The notes under the pieces: generated by a model | Seen by the model: the letters and a program-made list of their open reading frames with translations, nothing else | The model's database searches: none | What the model was told of the DNA's origin: nothing | Shown: in pieces, positions 8,401 to 17,343 of the stretch | Position numbering within the stretch: the first letter of the stretch is position 1 | Layout: every line of letters begins with the position of its first letter | Translations under genes and position numbers: made by a program | From: Faucicola sp902506215 | GTDB lineage: Bacteria > Pseudomonadota > Gammaproteobacteria > Pseudomonadales > Moraxellaceae | DNA length: 64,000 bases | Direction of reading: 5' to 3' | Assembly (NCBI GenBank): GCA_016888885.1 | Contig: CP069437.1 | Location: forward strand, 1,116,001-1,180,000

Positions 8401-9383
8401 AAACCTGCTCTACCTTTCGGACTACTGGACATATCGCCACAGCACGAGCAAGTTTGGGTAGTGTATCGCTCTGATACGATTTCAAAACGGCAACCTGCGT
8501 TCTCGCATTTATAGGTCAGTTGTCGTTTCATTTCAAACCAACCTGCATCATAGACGCTTTTGGCTAGTTTGCCTTTTTTACTGTTAAATTGGGTAGTTCT
8601 AACATCACCTACCACGATTAGGGCATTGTCTTTGACTAATTGGGTAGTGAATTTGTGGATTAGGTCTTGGCGTGTGTTTTTGATTTTGGCATGAATCGCT
8701 TTGACACGCTGTTTGTTTTTGGCACGTTGGGCGGTGGCTAATGCTTTGGCATATTTGAGCGTTTGCTTGATTTGTAGTTTATCGCCATTTGAGGCTGTAG
8801 CACTGTCTTTTAAACCTAAGTCAATACCTACGCTACCAGTTCCACATGATTGTTTGGGGTAATCTTTGACCGTGACACACGCATACCAACGGTTACGACT
8901 GTCTTGGACTAACTCACAAGTGTTAATTTGGTATAGGCTAAGGTTGTAGCTGTCCCATAGATCAATAACTAGCTTTTGCCCTTTGGCTAGGCTTAGTTGC
9001 AAGGTTGATTTTAAGCCCTTTTTGCCTGTTTGGTGCGTAGCAATATGCTTGATGGCAGATTGTTTAAATGGTAGCCAACCTAAGCTTTTACGCTTTGATG
9101 TTGGGTTGTTGGTTCGCCAGTTTAGTTTGGCTTTTTTGAATTGCTTTCGAGCTTTGGCGTGGGTTTCATTGATGGCTTGGATGGTCTGACTGTGTAAGCC
9201 AAGTAGTTCACCGCTACCTTTGGTGTAGTCGTTTAGGTCGTAAGCACTAAAGAATTTACCAGTCTTTTTTAGGTGTTTGTAACTCAAGTCATTGACATAA
9301 TTCCATACGAAATTGACCGCACCGCTTAGGCGGTTCAGTTGGTCTATATGTTTATCTCGTATGCGTAGCTTGAGTGTTTTCAT
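8280..9383 (-). CDS. tnpB: TnpB RNA-guided nuclease-like protein, copy 1
   Basis: 367 residues. It begins M-K-T-L-K-L-R-I-R-D with the N-terminal helix-turn-helix/WED region, then a RuvC-like domain. RuvC-I is G-I-D-L-G-L (D188), the RuvC-II position reads V-V-G-D-V rather than the common V-V-E-D-L, a zinc finger uses C312/C315 and C335/C338, and RuvC-III is D-R-D-I-N-A-S (D345). TnpB of IS200/IS605 elements is an RNA-guided DNA nuclease that cleaves beside a target-adjacent motif and helps retain the element. The frame is intact. Copy 2 at 43372 is very similar. Confidence 0.92.
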   Translation of the reverse strand: MKTLKLRIRDKHIDQLNRLSGAVNFVWNYVNDLSYKHLKKTGKFFSAYDLNDYTKGSGELLGLHSQTIQAINETHAKARKQFKKAKLNWRTNNPTSKRKSLGWLPFKQSAIKHIATHQTGKKGLKSTLQLSLAKGQKLVIDLWDSYNLSLYQINTCELVQDSRNRWYACVTVKDYPKQSCGTGSVGIDLGLKDSATASNGDKLQIKQTLKYAKALATAQRAKNKQRVKAIHAKIKNTRQDLIHKFTTQLVKDNALIVVGDVRTTQFNSKKGKLAKSVYDAGWFEMKRQLTYKCENAGCRFEIVSERYTTQTCSCCGDMSSSPKGRAGLRIREWTCVKCGTWHDRDINASKNILAVGLDRLAEGIPER

Positions 9384-9491
9384 TGGATTATTTTAACAAA
9401 ATTTATGCAAGTATTATAGTGCATGAGCTTCCTTATACCCACTGCTTCAAGTCGGTGGTTTTACGGCAACGGTGATAAAAATTGGGCAAAT

Positions 9492-12400
9492 TTATCGCAT
9501 CAATTTGACCAGTATCACCATGATAATCAAAACAAACACCCCACCGATAGCAATCACTAGAAGTTTTTTATCTTTGGCTGTATCTTTGGTGGATAATTGG
9601 GTTTGTAAGCGCAGCCTGTCATTCATAAGTTGCTGCGTCAACTCATTGGAAAGCGAAGATGGCGGCGGCGCTTTTGGTGTCTGTGAGGTTGACGCTATGG
9701 AGGGCTGTAAAGTTGGCTGTACATCAGCAAGTTTTTGCCCAGTCGTTTGTTGAGTAGCAGCTTGTTGCACACTGCCCTGTTGCTTAGCAGTAGCTGACAT
9801 TGGATTTTCTAGCTTGTCCGACATCAATCCGATAGCTGAACTTTGTTCTCGGCTAGGTGCTCGATTGGGTGCTCGGTTGGATTTAAATTTTGGCCATAGC
9901 CGCTTTTGGGTTGCGGCATCGGTGCTATCCTGTGCGTATTTTTGCTGCCAGTGGATATAGGGAAGTAAATCATAATCTTGCCCAAATTGCTCATAAGCCA
10001 AACTTAGCCAATAGTGATAATAGGCTTTATCCCATAGTTGGCTAGGCAATACCATAATTTCGCCCTGCTCGGCTTTATTTTGGTAAGCATTAGTATGAAT
10101 AATAATGGGCACTACGCTATTTGATAACATGCCATTGGGCAAATGACGCCGCCAAATCCAACTGGTAGTTATCCGATAGTTTGTCGCTGCGATACTGGCT
10201 GGATAAGCCAAATTAAATACCCTAGATGTGTCGTCTTGGTAATGTAATTGATAAAACGCCAAATCGGGTGGAGCATTTGTCGGCTGATCGATACCAACCG
10301 CATCCATTAATTGACTTGCCTTGGCTTGCAAATCTTCTACCCTTGCTTGCCCGCTTGGATCAAACAAAATGTCGCCACAACTCACCCGATGGTTGGCAAA
10401 AGGCGTGTCTCGTTCCTCCTCTGACATAGGCTTGGTTAACGCCGCATCAGATTTTATCACCACGCCCCACACCACTTTGCCATAGCGATATAAATCCTCG
10501 GTCGCTTCTACTTGCCGATACAGTTCATCTTTAATCAAATTATCACTAACGTATACTTGCAAATAGCTTTGTTCGTGGTGGCTGGCTTGCAAAATATGTT
10601 TTGCCAAATCAAACCCGCGCCAATCAATGCTGCTATAGTCAAAAGCTGCCATATTCCCATTGGGTTGATTATCGAGTATCGGCAATAGCGCAAAATCAAA
10701 ATGCGTCACCAGCTGCGCGTTTTGTTGCTGGATACGCTGGTCTTTGGGCGGCAATACCCAGCTATCAAGTTGATTAACATAGGCGTCTTGCCACAGCGTT
10801 TTGATCGCGGTATTTTGTGAAGGCGCACTTAGCAGTGCTTGGTAAAAGTGCGTGGTTAACGCGGTTATTTGTTCCGAGGTAAGCGCTGTTTGTGCGCCGT
10901 TTTGATGACTGACTAACGGATAAATTTTTAGACTGTGCCAATCATTGGCAGACTGATACGGCAACACAAGCTGCAGCTGTAAGCGAGGGTTTTCATACAC
11001 CCATATCTCAATCACGATCCCTTCAGTACGCCCCATCGGCAAATTGGTATAGCTATCAAAACAGCCGACGATTATGGGGGCTAATTGTGGGTTTTGATGC
11101 AGCGTTTGGTAGAGGCTATCAATCACCGTATCTATGTCTGTATCTGTGGCTGTAACTGTGGCTAAATCCGTATCGCTAGGTGATAACAACTTAATATTGG
11201 ATGGATTAAATGCGGTTAAGTCACCCCCTGTATTGTCGCTGCTATGCGCTTGATAGACACAAGGTAAAATTGGCTCACCTTGTGATAGCCTTGATAGCAC
11301 AGACGCCACCAACGCACCCGCCGCCTGCATGGCTGACGTCCAAAGCGCGGGCAAGTCAGTGGTAGCGCTCATAGCGTCTTGATAAGGATAAACCGCTATG
11401 TGACCTGCATTTTGCCGCTGCACAATATCCGCAAACTCAGCAGCGGTGGTCGGAAAATTGCTAGCAAGTCCAAATAACCGATTGGTCACTACCAGCATCG
11501 GCGTGCGATAGCAGTCCTCAAACAGCAATACAAAACTATGCTCAAGGCATTCAGCAAACGCCTCGCCCAAGCTGTCATACATCTGGGCAAAAGATACCCA
11601 GCGCACGGGCGCATTTGCCAAGCGACTGCTGGTCACGCCAATATAAAACCCCAGTAAATAGCAAAATGCTTGCCGTGAGGCGTCTTGCAAAAAATCCAGA
11701 TAATCCGCTTGCGTAAACCCAAACGCCTGCTGAATAGCCGATAACGCCTCATCAATTTGCACCAAACTATCACGGCTATGATCAAAATTCACCGCTGCCA
11801 GATAGGTAGAAAATGCGATAGCGGCATCCTGTAGTTTGCCTGTTTTCACTTTTGCCAAGTAGCCCTGACACACCGCCTCAGGCGATTGCAATAAGTTGAC
11901 TTGCGATTGTTGATAGAGGGTCTGCGTCATCTGGGCAATAAACTGTAGCAACACATCCTTACCCTGCAGCAAATCTGGTAATAGCTTAAGCGGTTGGCAA
12001 TATAACTTGTGCCCGATGCGCGCGGTGAGTGACGCGTAAAAATCGGCAGGTAACTGTGACTGGGTGAGGTGCTTATTTTGCCGTGCCAGCTGCGCTAACA
12101 TCCTGTCATAGTCATACCAAGCAATCGCTTGCCCGGTGGTTTTGGCTAAATAGTCTGCAATATAGGCGGCGAGCGCTACTATAAGTGCTTGCCCGCTTTG
12201 GTGTGCCAATAATTGTGGCAATTGAATGTGGCGTTTTGCCATTGCTGCAAAAAACCGACTAAGTTGTTGTAGACTGTTGGCTGAATAATCAAAGTCAATC
12301 TTTTGCAAGTTTTCCCAAAACAGTATCTCAAACGGCGGTGTCTGTTTGGTCTGCAAATAATATAATAAGGTGTTGACTTGTTGGGCGGTGGTCGGCTTCA

Positions 12401-12506
12401 TCGGGGGTTTTGGCAACAATTTTTTATCATTTTGGGGTAAATTGTTGGCTTTGGCAAGTGCTAGGCGTGGGTGCTGCCGCAATAGAAGATAAAAAACCCA
12501 GCCCAT
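9492..12506 (-). CDS. Large C-terminally anchored protein of unknown function
   Basis: Up to 1004 residues; I do not recognise the family. Most of the chain is soluble, rich in Gln, Ala and Tyr, with a globular N-terminal ~850 residues. A low-complexity linker follows at about 880-965 (Gln/Thr/Ser/Pro-rich), then a short charged coil and a single hydrophobic helix L-V-I-A-I-G-G-V-F-V-L-I-I-M-V-I-L-V at the very C-terminus. This gives the look of a tail-anchored or inner-membrane-tethered protein with its bulk in the cytoplasm. The ATG at 12506 lies inside the hairpin of the upstream gene's terminator, so the true start may be later, for example the Met codon at 12401. A tnpB element sits right after its stop codon. 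No partner gene is evident. Confidence 0.75.
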   Translation of the reverse strand: MGWVFYLLLRQHPRLALAKANNLPQNDKKLLPKPPMKPTTAQQVNTLLYYLQTKQTPPFEILFWENLQKIDFDYSANSLQQLSRFFAAMAKRHIQLPQLLAHQSGQALIVALAAYIADYLAKTTGQAIAWYDYDRMLAQLARQNKHLTQSQLPADFYASLTARIGHKLYCQPLKLLPDLLQGKDVLLQFIAQMTQTLYQQSQVNLLQSPEAVCQGYLAKVKTGKLQDAAIAFSTYLAAVNFDHSRDSLVQIDEALSAIQQAFGFTQADYLDFLQDASRQAFCYLLGFYIGVTSSRLANAPVRWVSFAQMYDSLGEAFAECLEHSFVLLFEDCYRTPMLVVTNRLFGLASNFPTTAAEFADIVQRQNAGHIAVYPYQDAMSATTDLPALWTSAMQAAGALVASVLSRLSQGEPILPCVYQAHSSDNTGGDLTAFNPSNIKLLSPSDTDLATVTATDTDIDTVIDSLYQTLHQNPQLAPIIVGCFDSYTNLPMGRTEGIVIEIWVYENPRLQLQLVLPYQSANDWHSLKIYPLVSHQNGAQTALTSEQITALTTHFYQALLSAPSQNTAIKTLWQDAYVNQLDSWVLPPKDQRIQQQNAQLVTHFDFALLPILDNQPNGNMAAFDYSSIDWRGFDLAKHILQASHHEQSYLQVYVSDNLIKDELYRQVEATEDLYRYGKVVWGVVIKSDAALTKPMSEEERDTPFANHRVSCGDILFDPSGQARVEDLQAKASQLMDAVGIDQPTNAPPDLAFYQLHYQDDTSRVFNLAYPASIAATNYRITTSWIWRRHLPNGMLSNSVVPIIIHTNAYQNKAEQGEIMVLPSQLWDKAYYHYWLSLAYEQFGQDYDLLPYIHWQQKYAQDSTDAATQKRLWPKFKSNRAPNRAPSREQSSAIGLMSDKLENPMSATAKQQGSVQQAATQQTTGQKLADVQPTLQPSIASTSQTPKAPPPSSLSNELTQQLMNDRLRLQTQLSTKDTAKDKKLLVIAIGGVFVLIIMVILVKLMR

Positions 12507-12523
12507 TTTAGGTCAGTGGGCTT
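12491..12523 (-). terminator. Rho-independent terminator after the hydroxyacyl-CoA dehydrogenase gene
   Basis: On the minus strand AGCCCA, an 11-nt loop and TGGGCT are followed by GGGTTTTTT. It lies just after the stop of the dehydrogenase gene and overlaps the nominal start of the 1004-residue gene. Confidence 0.8.
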
Positions 12524-12571
12524 TTGTCATCCACTGACTTTTAAATACTGACTTTTAAACTTTTTTGACGC

Positions 12572-13474
12572 TTATTTTAAAAAATCAGGGTCTTTATAAG
12601 CCGGGTTTGGATAATCATAAAAACCCTTCCCCACTTCAAACCCTGTGCGACCTTTATCGATCAGTTCGGTTTGCAGTTTTTGGATAAATCGCTCGGCAGT
12701 TTTTGAGCCTGTTTTGGCTTTTTGCTGGCTGATATTAACAATGGTATTAACTCCTACGATATCCATGATGGCAAACGGTCCCATCGGTGCGCCTGTACCA
12801 ATCATCCAAGTTTTATCAACGGTCTGCGGATCGGCAATGTCATTGGCATACAAGTGCATACCGGCATTTAAGAAAGGCACTAATAGGGTATTTAAGATAT
12901 AGCCAGGCTGTTCTTTATTGAGGGGTAACGCCACCATGCCAATGGCTTTGGCATAAGCAACAATGCTGTCAAATACCGCAGGGTCAGTATGTGCTGAGCC
13001 CATGACTTCTGCGGTGTTGTTCACCCAGATACGGTTGGCAAAGTGTAATGCCAAAAATTTATCGGGGCGACCTGTGGCTTCGACCATTTGGCTAGGAATC
13101 AACGTTGAGCTGTTACTGGCAAAAATCGTGTGACTTGGGGCTACCTTTGCCAGCGCCTTATAAAATTCATTTTTGATATCAAGGACTTCTGGTAAGGCTT
13201 CAATGACCAAATCAGCCTGTGCCACCGCTTCGCCTAAGTCAGTCACATAGCGAATCGCATGGGTGATGACTTGGGCTTGTGCTGGGCTTTTGTCATAGAA
13301 TTTGGCGTAGATGGGCATGAGTTTTGCGATGCGCTCTTTGACCTTTTCAGGTTCTTTATCAAAGATCGTGACGTTAAAGCCAAAAAAGGCATTTTGCATG
13401 GCGATTTGAGAACCCAGTACGCCGCCGCCGGCTACCGTAACCTGCTTGATGGATGAAGTATTTGCTGTTGTCAT
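12572..13474 (-). CDS. 3-hydroxyacyl-CoA (3-hydroxybutyryl-CoA) dehydrogenase
   Basis: A 300-residue stand-alone NAD-dependent dehydrogenase. The Rossmann motif V-A-G-G-G-V-L-G-S-Q-I-A is at residues 14-25. Segments A-S-N-S-S-T-L and L-H-F-A-N-R, and the N-T-L-L-V-P-F helix region, match the Hbd/FadB2 family; the usual catalytic L-H-F-F-N here reads L-H-F-A-N. It interconverts 3-hydroxyacyl-CoA and 3-ketoacyl-CoA in short-chain fatty-acid or hydroxybutyrate metabolism. Given phaC in the same window a PHA-linked role is possible but not shown. A terminator follows it, so it is probably monocistronic. Confidence 0.88.
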   Translation of the reverse strand: MTTANTSSIKQVTVAGGGVLGSQIAMQNAFFGFNVTIFDKEPEKVKERIAKLMPIYAKFYDKSPAQAQVITHAIRYVTDLGEAVAQADLVIEALPEVLDIKNEFYKALAKVAPSHTIFASNSSTLIPSQMVEATGRPDKFLALHFANRIWVNNTAEVMGSAHTDPAVFDSIVAYAKAIGMVALPLNKEQPGYILNTLLVPFLNAGMHLYANDIADPQTVDKTWMIGTGAPMGPFAIMDIVGVNTIVNISQQKAKTGSKTAERFIQKLQTELIDKGRTGFEVGKGFYDYPNPAYKDPDFLK

Positions 13475-13616
13475 GATTTATTCCTTTAAATCGCTATTAT
13501 TTAAATCGCTATTAATAGTTTGCAAGTTATTGTAGCGGATTTTGGGTAGTATGCCTACCGCGCCAATATAGACTGACAAGGCAACACCATATTACTCGCC
13601 AAAAAACGTTACCCGC

Positions 13617-13651
13617 AAAAAAAAGCCAAACTATGAGGTTTGGCTTTTTTT
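13617..13651 (-). terminator. Terminator downstream of ahpF
   Basis: AGCCAAAC and GTTTGGCT form an 8-bp stem with A-runs and T-runs on both sides, so it can act in either direction. It lies about 30 bp past the ahpF stop codon. Confidence 0.9.
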
Positions 13652-13679
13652 GAAAAATAACTAAAAAACAGGTGAAAAA

Positions 13680-15263
13680 TTATTGCAACATGAGGTATTC
13701 AAACGCACTGAGTGCCGCTTTACTACCTTCGCCCATCGCAATATTAATTTGCTTAAACGGTACGGTAGTGACATCACCACAGGCAAAAATTCCGGGTTTG
13801 TTGGTTTGGCATTTCTCATTGATTTCAATTTCACCAAATTTGGTCACCTGTACCAAATCTTTGACCACTTCCGAGTTTGGCACCAGTCCGATTTGCACAA
13901 AGATAGCAGATAATGGCAATTCTTTGTTTTCACCGGTGGTACGGTCTTGGTAAATTAGCGAACTGACTTTACCATCAGTTGCTTTAATCTCTTGGCTCGC
14001 TACACTTGTCATGATATCGATATTATCGCGCGCTTTGGCTTTATCAATCAATACTTGGTCTGCTTTAAGCGTGTCAGCAAATTCTAACACGGTCACGTGT
14101 TTGACAATGCCTGCTAGGTCAATTGCCGCTTCAATCCCTGAGTTACCGCCGCCCACAACTGCCACGTCTTTGCCTTTAAAGAAAGGACCATCACAGTGCG
14201 CACAATACGCAACGCCACTACCGATATTTTCATCTTCACCTTTGATGTTAAGTTTACGCCATTTTGCCCCCGTCGCTACGATAATCGCACGAGTGCTAAA
14301 ACTTTCACCGGTATTCAAGGTAATTTGGTAGGTTGGCTTATCCTCGCCTTGCTCATTCATTTGTGCAGAATTTTCGCTGATGGATGTCACGCTTACCATT
14401 TCTTTGACCGTGATATTATAAGCGGTGATATGTTTGGCAAAATTGGCAGATAATTCATTACCATTGGTCAATGGGATTGAAATGAAGTTTTCGATATCTT
14501 GGGTATCTTTTACTTGCCCACCGATACGATCAGCCACCATGGTCACTTTTAAGCCTTTACGTGCCACATAAATGGCTGCCGCCACGCCCGCAGGTCCGCC
14601 ACCGATGATGGTCACATCTTGCTGCTCAAGCTGTTCGGCTACTGCAGCACCACTCATCAAATCTGGGTATTGCTGTTGCAGTTTCTCAATGAGTTTGGCA
14701 GTGTCAATTTTACCATTGGCAAAAGGTTTTCCATTTAAATATACCGCAGGTACGCCTTGGATATTGCGCTCGTTAATCATGTCTTGGAACACACCACCAT
14801 CAATCATTTCATTGCTGATGTTGTCATTGAGTAACGCAAATTGGTTCAGCGCTTGCACCACGTCTGGACAGTTGTGGCAAGACAATGAGACGAAAGTTTC
14901 AAATTTTAGCGGCTGTTTAATCGCCTTAATGATATTTTGAATACCTGGGTCAAGTTTGAGTTCACTACCACCTGATTGTAAAATCGCCAAAATCAATGAG
15001 GTAAACTCGTGACCCCCTGGAATACCACTAAAAATAATGCCTGTATCTTTGTCTTGGCTACGGATTTTAAAACTCATCGGTGATAGATTGGCATCGAATT
15101 GTTGACTCAAACGAATCTTGTCAGTAGTGCCTGCAATTTGGGTCAAAAAATCCACCAGTTCAGCGCGCTGTTCATGTTCACCCTCACCCAACACAAACTC
15201 AATCGGGCGAGTCATACGTTCGCTATAAGTTTTTACTGCATCTAATAAACCTTGATCTAACAT
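13680..15263 (-). CDS. ahpF: Alkyl hydroperoxide reductase subunit F
   Basis: 527 residues, the usual AhpF length. The N-terminal double thioredoxin-like domain carries C129-H-N-C132 (C-H-N-C-P-D). A flavoprotein part follows with FAD motif I-I-G-G-G-P-A-G-V-A-A, disulfide C-A-H-C-D-G near residue 350, NAD-binding V-V-G-G-G-N-S-G-I-E, and the C-terminal F-A-C-G-D-V-T motif. It passes electrons from NADH to AhpC. AAGGAAA precedes the ATG. ahpC lies 2 kb away on the same strand but is separated by a DUF465 gene and a permease gene, so the two are not one operon. Regulation by the nearby OxyR is likely. Confidence 0.96.
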   Translation of the reverse strand: MLDQGLLDAVKTYSERMTRPIEFVLGEGEHEQRAELVDFLTQIAGTTDKIRLSQQFDANLSPMSFKIRSQDKDTGIIFSGIPGGHEFTSLILAILQSGGSELKLDPGIQNIIKAIKQPLKFETFVSLSCHNCPDVVQALNQFALLNDNISNEMIDGGVFQDMINERNIQGVPAVYLNGKPFANGKIDTAKLIEKLQQQYPDLMSGAAVAEQLEQQDVTIIGGGPAGVAAAIYVARKGLKVTMVADRIGGQVKDTQDIENFISIPLTNGNELSANFAKHITAYNITVKEMVSVTSISENSAQMNEQGEDKPTYQITLNTGESFSTRAIIVATGAKWRKLNIKGEDENIGSGVAYCAHCDGPFFKGKDVAVVGGGNSGIEAAIDLAGIVKHVTVLEFADTLKADQVLIDKAKARDNIDIMTSVASQEIKATDGKVSSLIYQDRTTGENKELPLSAIFVQIGLVPNSEVVKDLVQVTKFGEIEINEKCQTNKPGIFACGDVTTVPFKQINIAMGEGSKAALSAFEYLMLQ

Positions 15264-15615
15264 GGTAGTTTCCTTCTAGTTATTGGGTAAGTCATTTTGT
15301 TAACCTTATTATTGTGATTTTTGTGGGCTTTGACAATCTAAGAAAGTTGATAGCTATGTTTTAAAAAACAAAACGTTTATTATTTTATATAACAAAATAT
15401 TAATACATAAATGTTAATATATAAATTGCCTCAATCTATTGATGATGTGACTTTTGCCCCCTCACCAATTGTTACCGATTAGCGTATAGTCAACCATGCG
15501 ATTTTTCGTTACAATGCTAATAAGACAAATGCAATATACCAACTCAATCAAATTTGTCTTATGAGCTGAACCTTTTGCATTATTTTTTACATACAACCAA
15601 AAAAAGGAAAGAACT
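15264..15615. other. Intergenic region between divergent ahpF and ydcH-like genes
   Basis: This 352-bp AT-rich stretch must hold the promoters of both divergent genes. It contains no convincing ORF. I could not place a complete four-part OxyR site in it by eye. Confidence 0.5.
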
Positions 15616-15840
15616 ATGTTTCCAGAACATCGCGAACTTATTAGCAAACTAAAAACTTCTGATAAACACTTTGAAAAATTATTTGATAAACACAACGAAT
15701 TAGATGCTCAAATCATTAACCTAGAAAAAGATCCTGTTGCAGCAGCCAGCCGTGATGACGAAATTGAAGCATTAAAAAAACAAAAACTACAATTAAAAGA
15801 TGAAATCTACAAAATCTTAGAAGACAATAAAAATAAATAA
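15616..15840 (+). CDS. YdcH-family (DUF465) small protein
   Basis: 74 residues, highly charged and helical, beginning M-F-P-E-H-R-E-L-I-S-K-L-K, which is the DUF465 signature. L-I-N-L-E-K-D-P-type spacing and K-K-Q-K-L-Q-L-K-D-E-I-Y at the end are typical of the family. The function is not established. A strong ribosome-binding site AAAGGAAAG precedes the ATG and a terminator follows, so it is a single-gene unit. Confidence 0.88.
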   Translation: MFPEHRELISKLKTSDKHFEKLFDKHNELDAQIINLEKDPVAAASRDDEIEALKKQKLQLKDEIYKILEDNKNK

Positions 15841-15880
15841 GTTCTAAGCTAAATTTAAGCTAAATTCGATTTTATTGATT

Positions 15881-15909
15881 AAAGCCCTGTTCTCTGTGAC
15901 AGGGCTTTT
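15881..15909 (+). terminator. Terminator after the DUF465 gene
   Basis: AAGCCCTGT and ACAGGGCTT form a 9-bp stem with an 8-nt loop, ending in TTTT. Confidence 0.88.
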
Positions 15910-15986
15910 GCAATTGATAGCAAGTGTAAGGCTTAAATCAACTAATCAACCCTACTTTAAGAAAATTGGACCGTAAAAAAATTGGC

Positions 15987-17204
15987 TTAAGCGTGGCTGA
16001 CGGCATTATTTTTTGTGAATATATTAACCAAGAAGCATAACAGCATCGTCACCATAATCACCGGCAAGGTATTGCCGATATCGAGTGGATGGGCAAGCCA
16101 ATAACGGTACAAGCAAAAACCAATCGCCCAGACAATCAAATTTTTGACATTAAAACGCTGTTTGATACCGCTATTTTTTAAAATAAAAAAGTCCACAATT
16201 TGAATGGCTGCCATTGGCGCAAACACTGAGCCTAAAAAGTATAGAAATTCAGTGATATCATCCATGGGAAACAGCATCGCTGCGATGGTACAGATGAGGG
16301 TAATGCCAATCGCCAAGCCTTTTTCTGGAAGTTTTTGCCACAGAGACACCCCCGACACGCCTGCCGAGTACGCATCCAAAAACGTGGTTGTCACCGTCGC
16401 GAGCACAATCAACAATAACCCAGTCACGCCCAATCCAAGCTGTAATAGCATTTGGGCAAAATCCGACGTTTGGGTATACAGCGCCATACCCAGTCCAATC
16501 GCATACATCCACGCACTCATCACCCCATAGCTCACGGTGCTCACAAGCGTCGCTTGCAAAGGTTTTTGCGCATGGCGAGTATAATCACTCACCAGTGGCA
16601 ACCATGATAATGGCATAATGACCGCGAGCTCCACCGCTGCCCCAAAGCTCATCGCTGCTGCCACGTCTTTTGTCGCTGCCACATCCCCAGCGCCTAACTT
16701 AAATAATTTAAACGACAAAATAAGCGTTAACATAAATAACCCAGCTACCGCCAACGCATTGATTTTGCCAAAGAAGCGGTTGCCCATCCACAGCCACAAC
16801 ACAATCAGCGCGCCAATCACCCCACACCAAGCCGCTTGTCCGATAGCCCAAATCCCATTGACCGCCAATGCCCCATCATAAATCATAATGGCTGTCCAGC
16901 CGACCAATTGCACAACATTTAGCAAAGCAAAAAGCATCCCACCTTGAAAACCAAAACTACCCTTCACCGTTTCCATGGCACTTTTGCGTTGGGTTGCCCC
17001 AATATAGCCGACTAAAAAAAATAGCACCCCGCCTATCACATGCCCAATGACGATGGCTAACAAGCCACGCTGCCACCCCAACGGCGCAAGGTAGGTGCCC
17101 GTTAAAATCTCAGCGATTGACACGGCTGCCCCTGCCCACAGCAAGGCGTGATGGCTACTTGTGGTCTGACTGCCAGTTTGGTGGGTGGTTTGTGCGCTAT
17201 CCAT
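15987..17204 (-). CDS. cytX: NCS1-type permease, CytX (hydroxymethylpyrimidine) family
   Basis: About 405 residues with some 12 hydrophobic segments. The opening G-A-A-V-S-I-A-E-I-L-T-G-T-Y-L-A-P-L-G and the G-S-F-G-F-Q-G-G-M segment match CytX/CodB-like purine-cytosine permeases. CytX homologues are usually linked to thiamine and carry the pyrimidine precursor HMP. I chose the Met at 17204; the frame is open to 17252. No thi genes are adjacent and I see no TPP riboswitch upstream, so the substrate remains inferred. Confidence 0.75.
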   Translation of the reverse strand: MDSAQTTHQTGSQTTSSHHALLWAGAAVSIAEILTGTYLAPLGWQRGLLAIVIGHVIGGVLFFLVGYIGATQRKSAMETVKGSFGFQGGMLFALLNVVQLVGWTAIMIYDGALAVNGIWAIGQAAWCGVIGALIVLWLWMGNRFFGKINALAVAGLFMLTLILSFKLFKLGAGDVAATKDVAAAMSFGAAVELAVIMPLSWLPLVSDYTRHAQKPLQATLVSTVSYGVMSAWMYAIGLGMALYTQTSDFAQMLLQLGLGVTGLLLIVLATVTTTFLDAYSAGVSGVSLWQKLPEKGLAIGITLICTIAAMLFPMDDITEFLYFLGSVFAPMAAIQIVDFFILKNSGIKQRFNVKNLIVWAIGFCLYRYWLAHPLDIGNTLPVIMVTMLLCFLVNIFTKNNAVSHA

Positions 17205-17264
17205 GGTTATTTTCTCAAGCTTCAAAGAAGCTGATTTTATCATTGTTAACAACAGTAGTTGAAT

Positions 17265-17299
17265 AAAAAAAACCCCAAATCTTTCAATTTGAGGTTTTT
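17265..17299 (-). terminator. Terminator downstream of ahpC
   Basis: On the minus strand AACCTCAAAT pairs with ATTTGGGGTT (one G-T pair) around a 6-nt loop and is followed by a T-run. It separates ahpC from the permease gene. Confidence 0.88.
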
Positions 17300-17343
17300 A
17301 ATTTTATCTAATTGTCAGTCAATGAAACATTAGACCATAAAAA

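Larger units (their letters stand above)
8263..9474 (-). mobile_element. IS200/IS605-type tnpB-only element, copy 1 (1212 bp)
   Basis: Ends were set by comparison with copy 2 at 43355-44571. On the coding (minus) strand the element starts CACCGTTGCCGTAAAACC just after TTTTTAT, has a small hairpin around CCACTGC...GTCGGTGG, then tnpB, and ends GGAGGAAGTCAA. There are no inverted repeats and no target duplication, as expected for single-strand peel-and-paste elements. No Y1 transposase gene tnpA is present, so movement would need a transposase supplied in trans. It lies just downstream of the 1004-residue gene's stop codon and disrupts no recognised gene. Confidence 0.88.

Noticed and set aside
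13680..14940. Several long plus-strand frames opposite ahpF
   Set aside because: They lie wholly within ahpF, lack ribosome-binding sites and family motifs, and are shadows of a well-conserved gene.
15462..15695. 77-codon minus-strand frame upstream of the DUF465 gene
   Set aside because: It overlaps the clearly coding DUF465 gene and its promoter and has no motif.
15987..17300. TPP riboswitch expected upstream of a CytX-like permease
   Set aside because: The short upstream region contains the ahpC terminator and no THI-box-like CTGAGA or related pairing.
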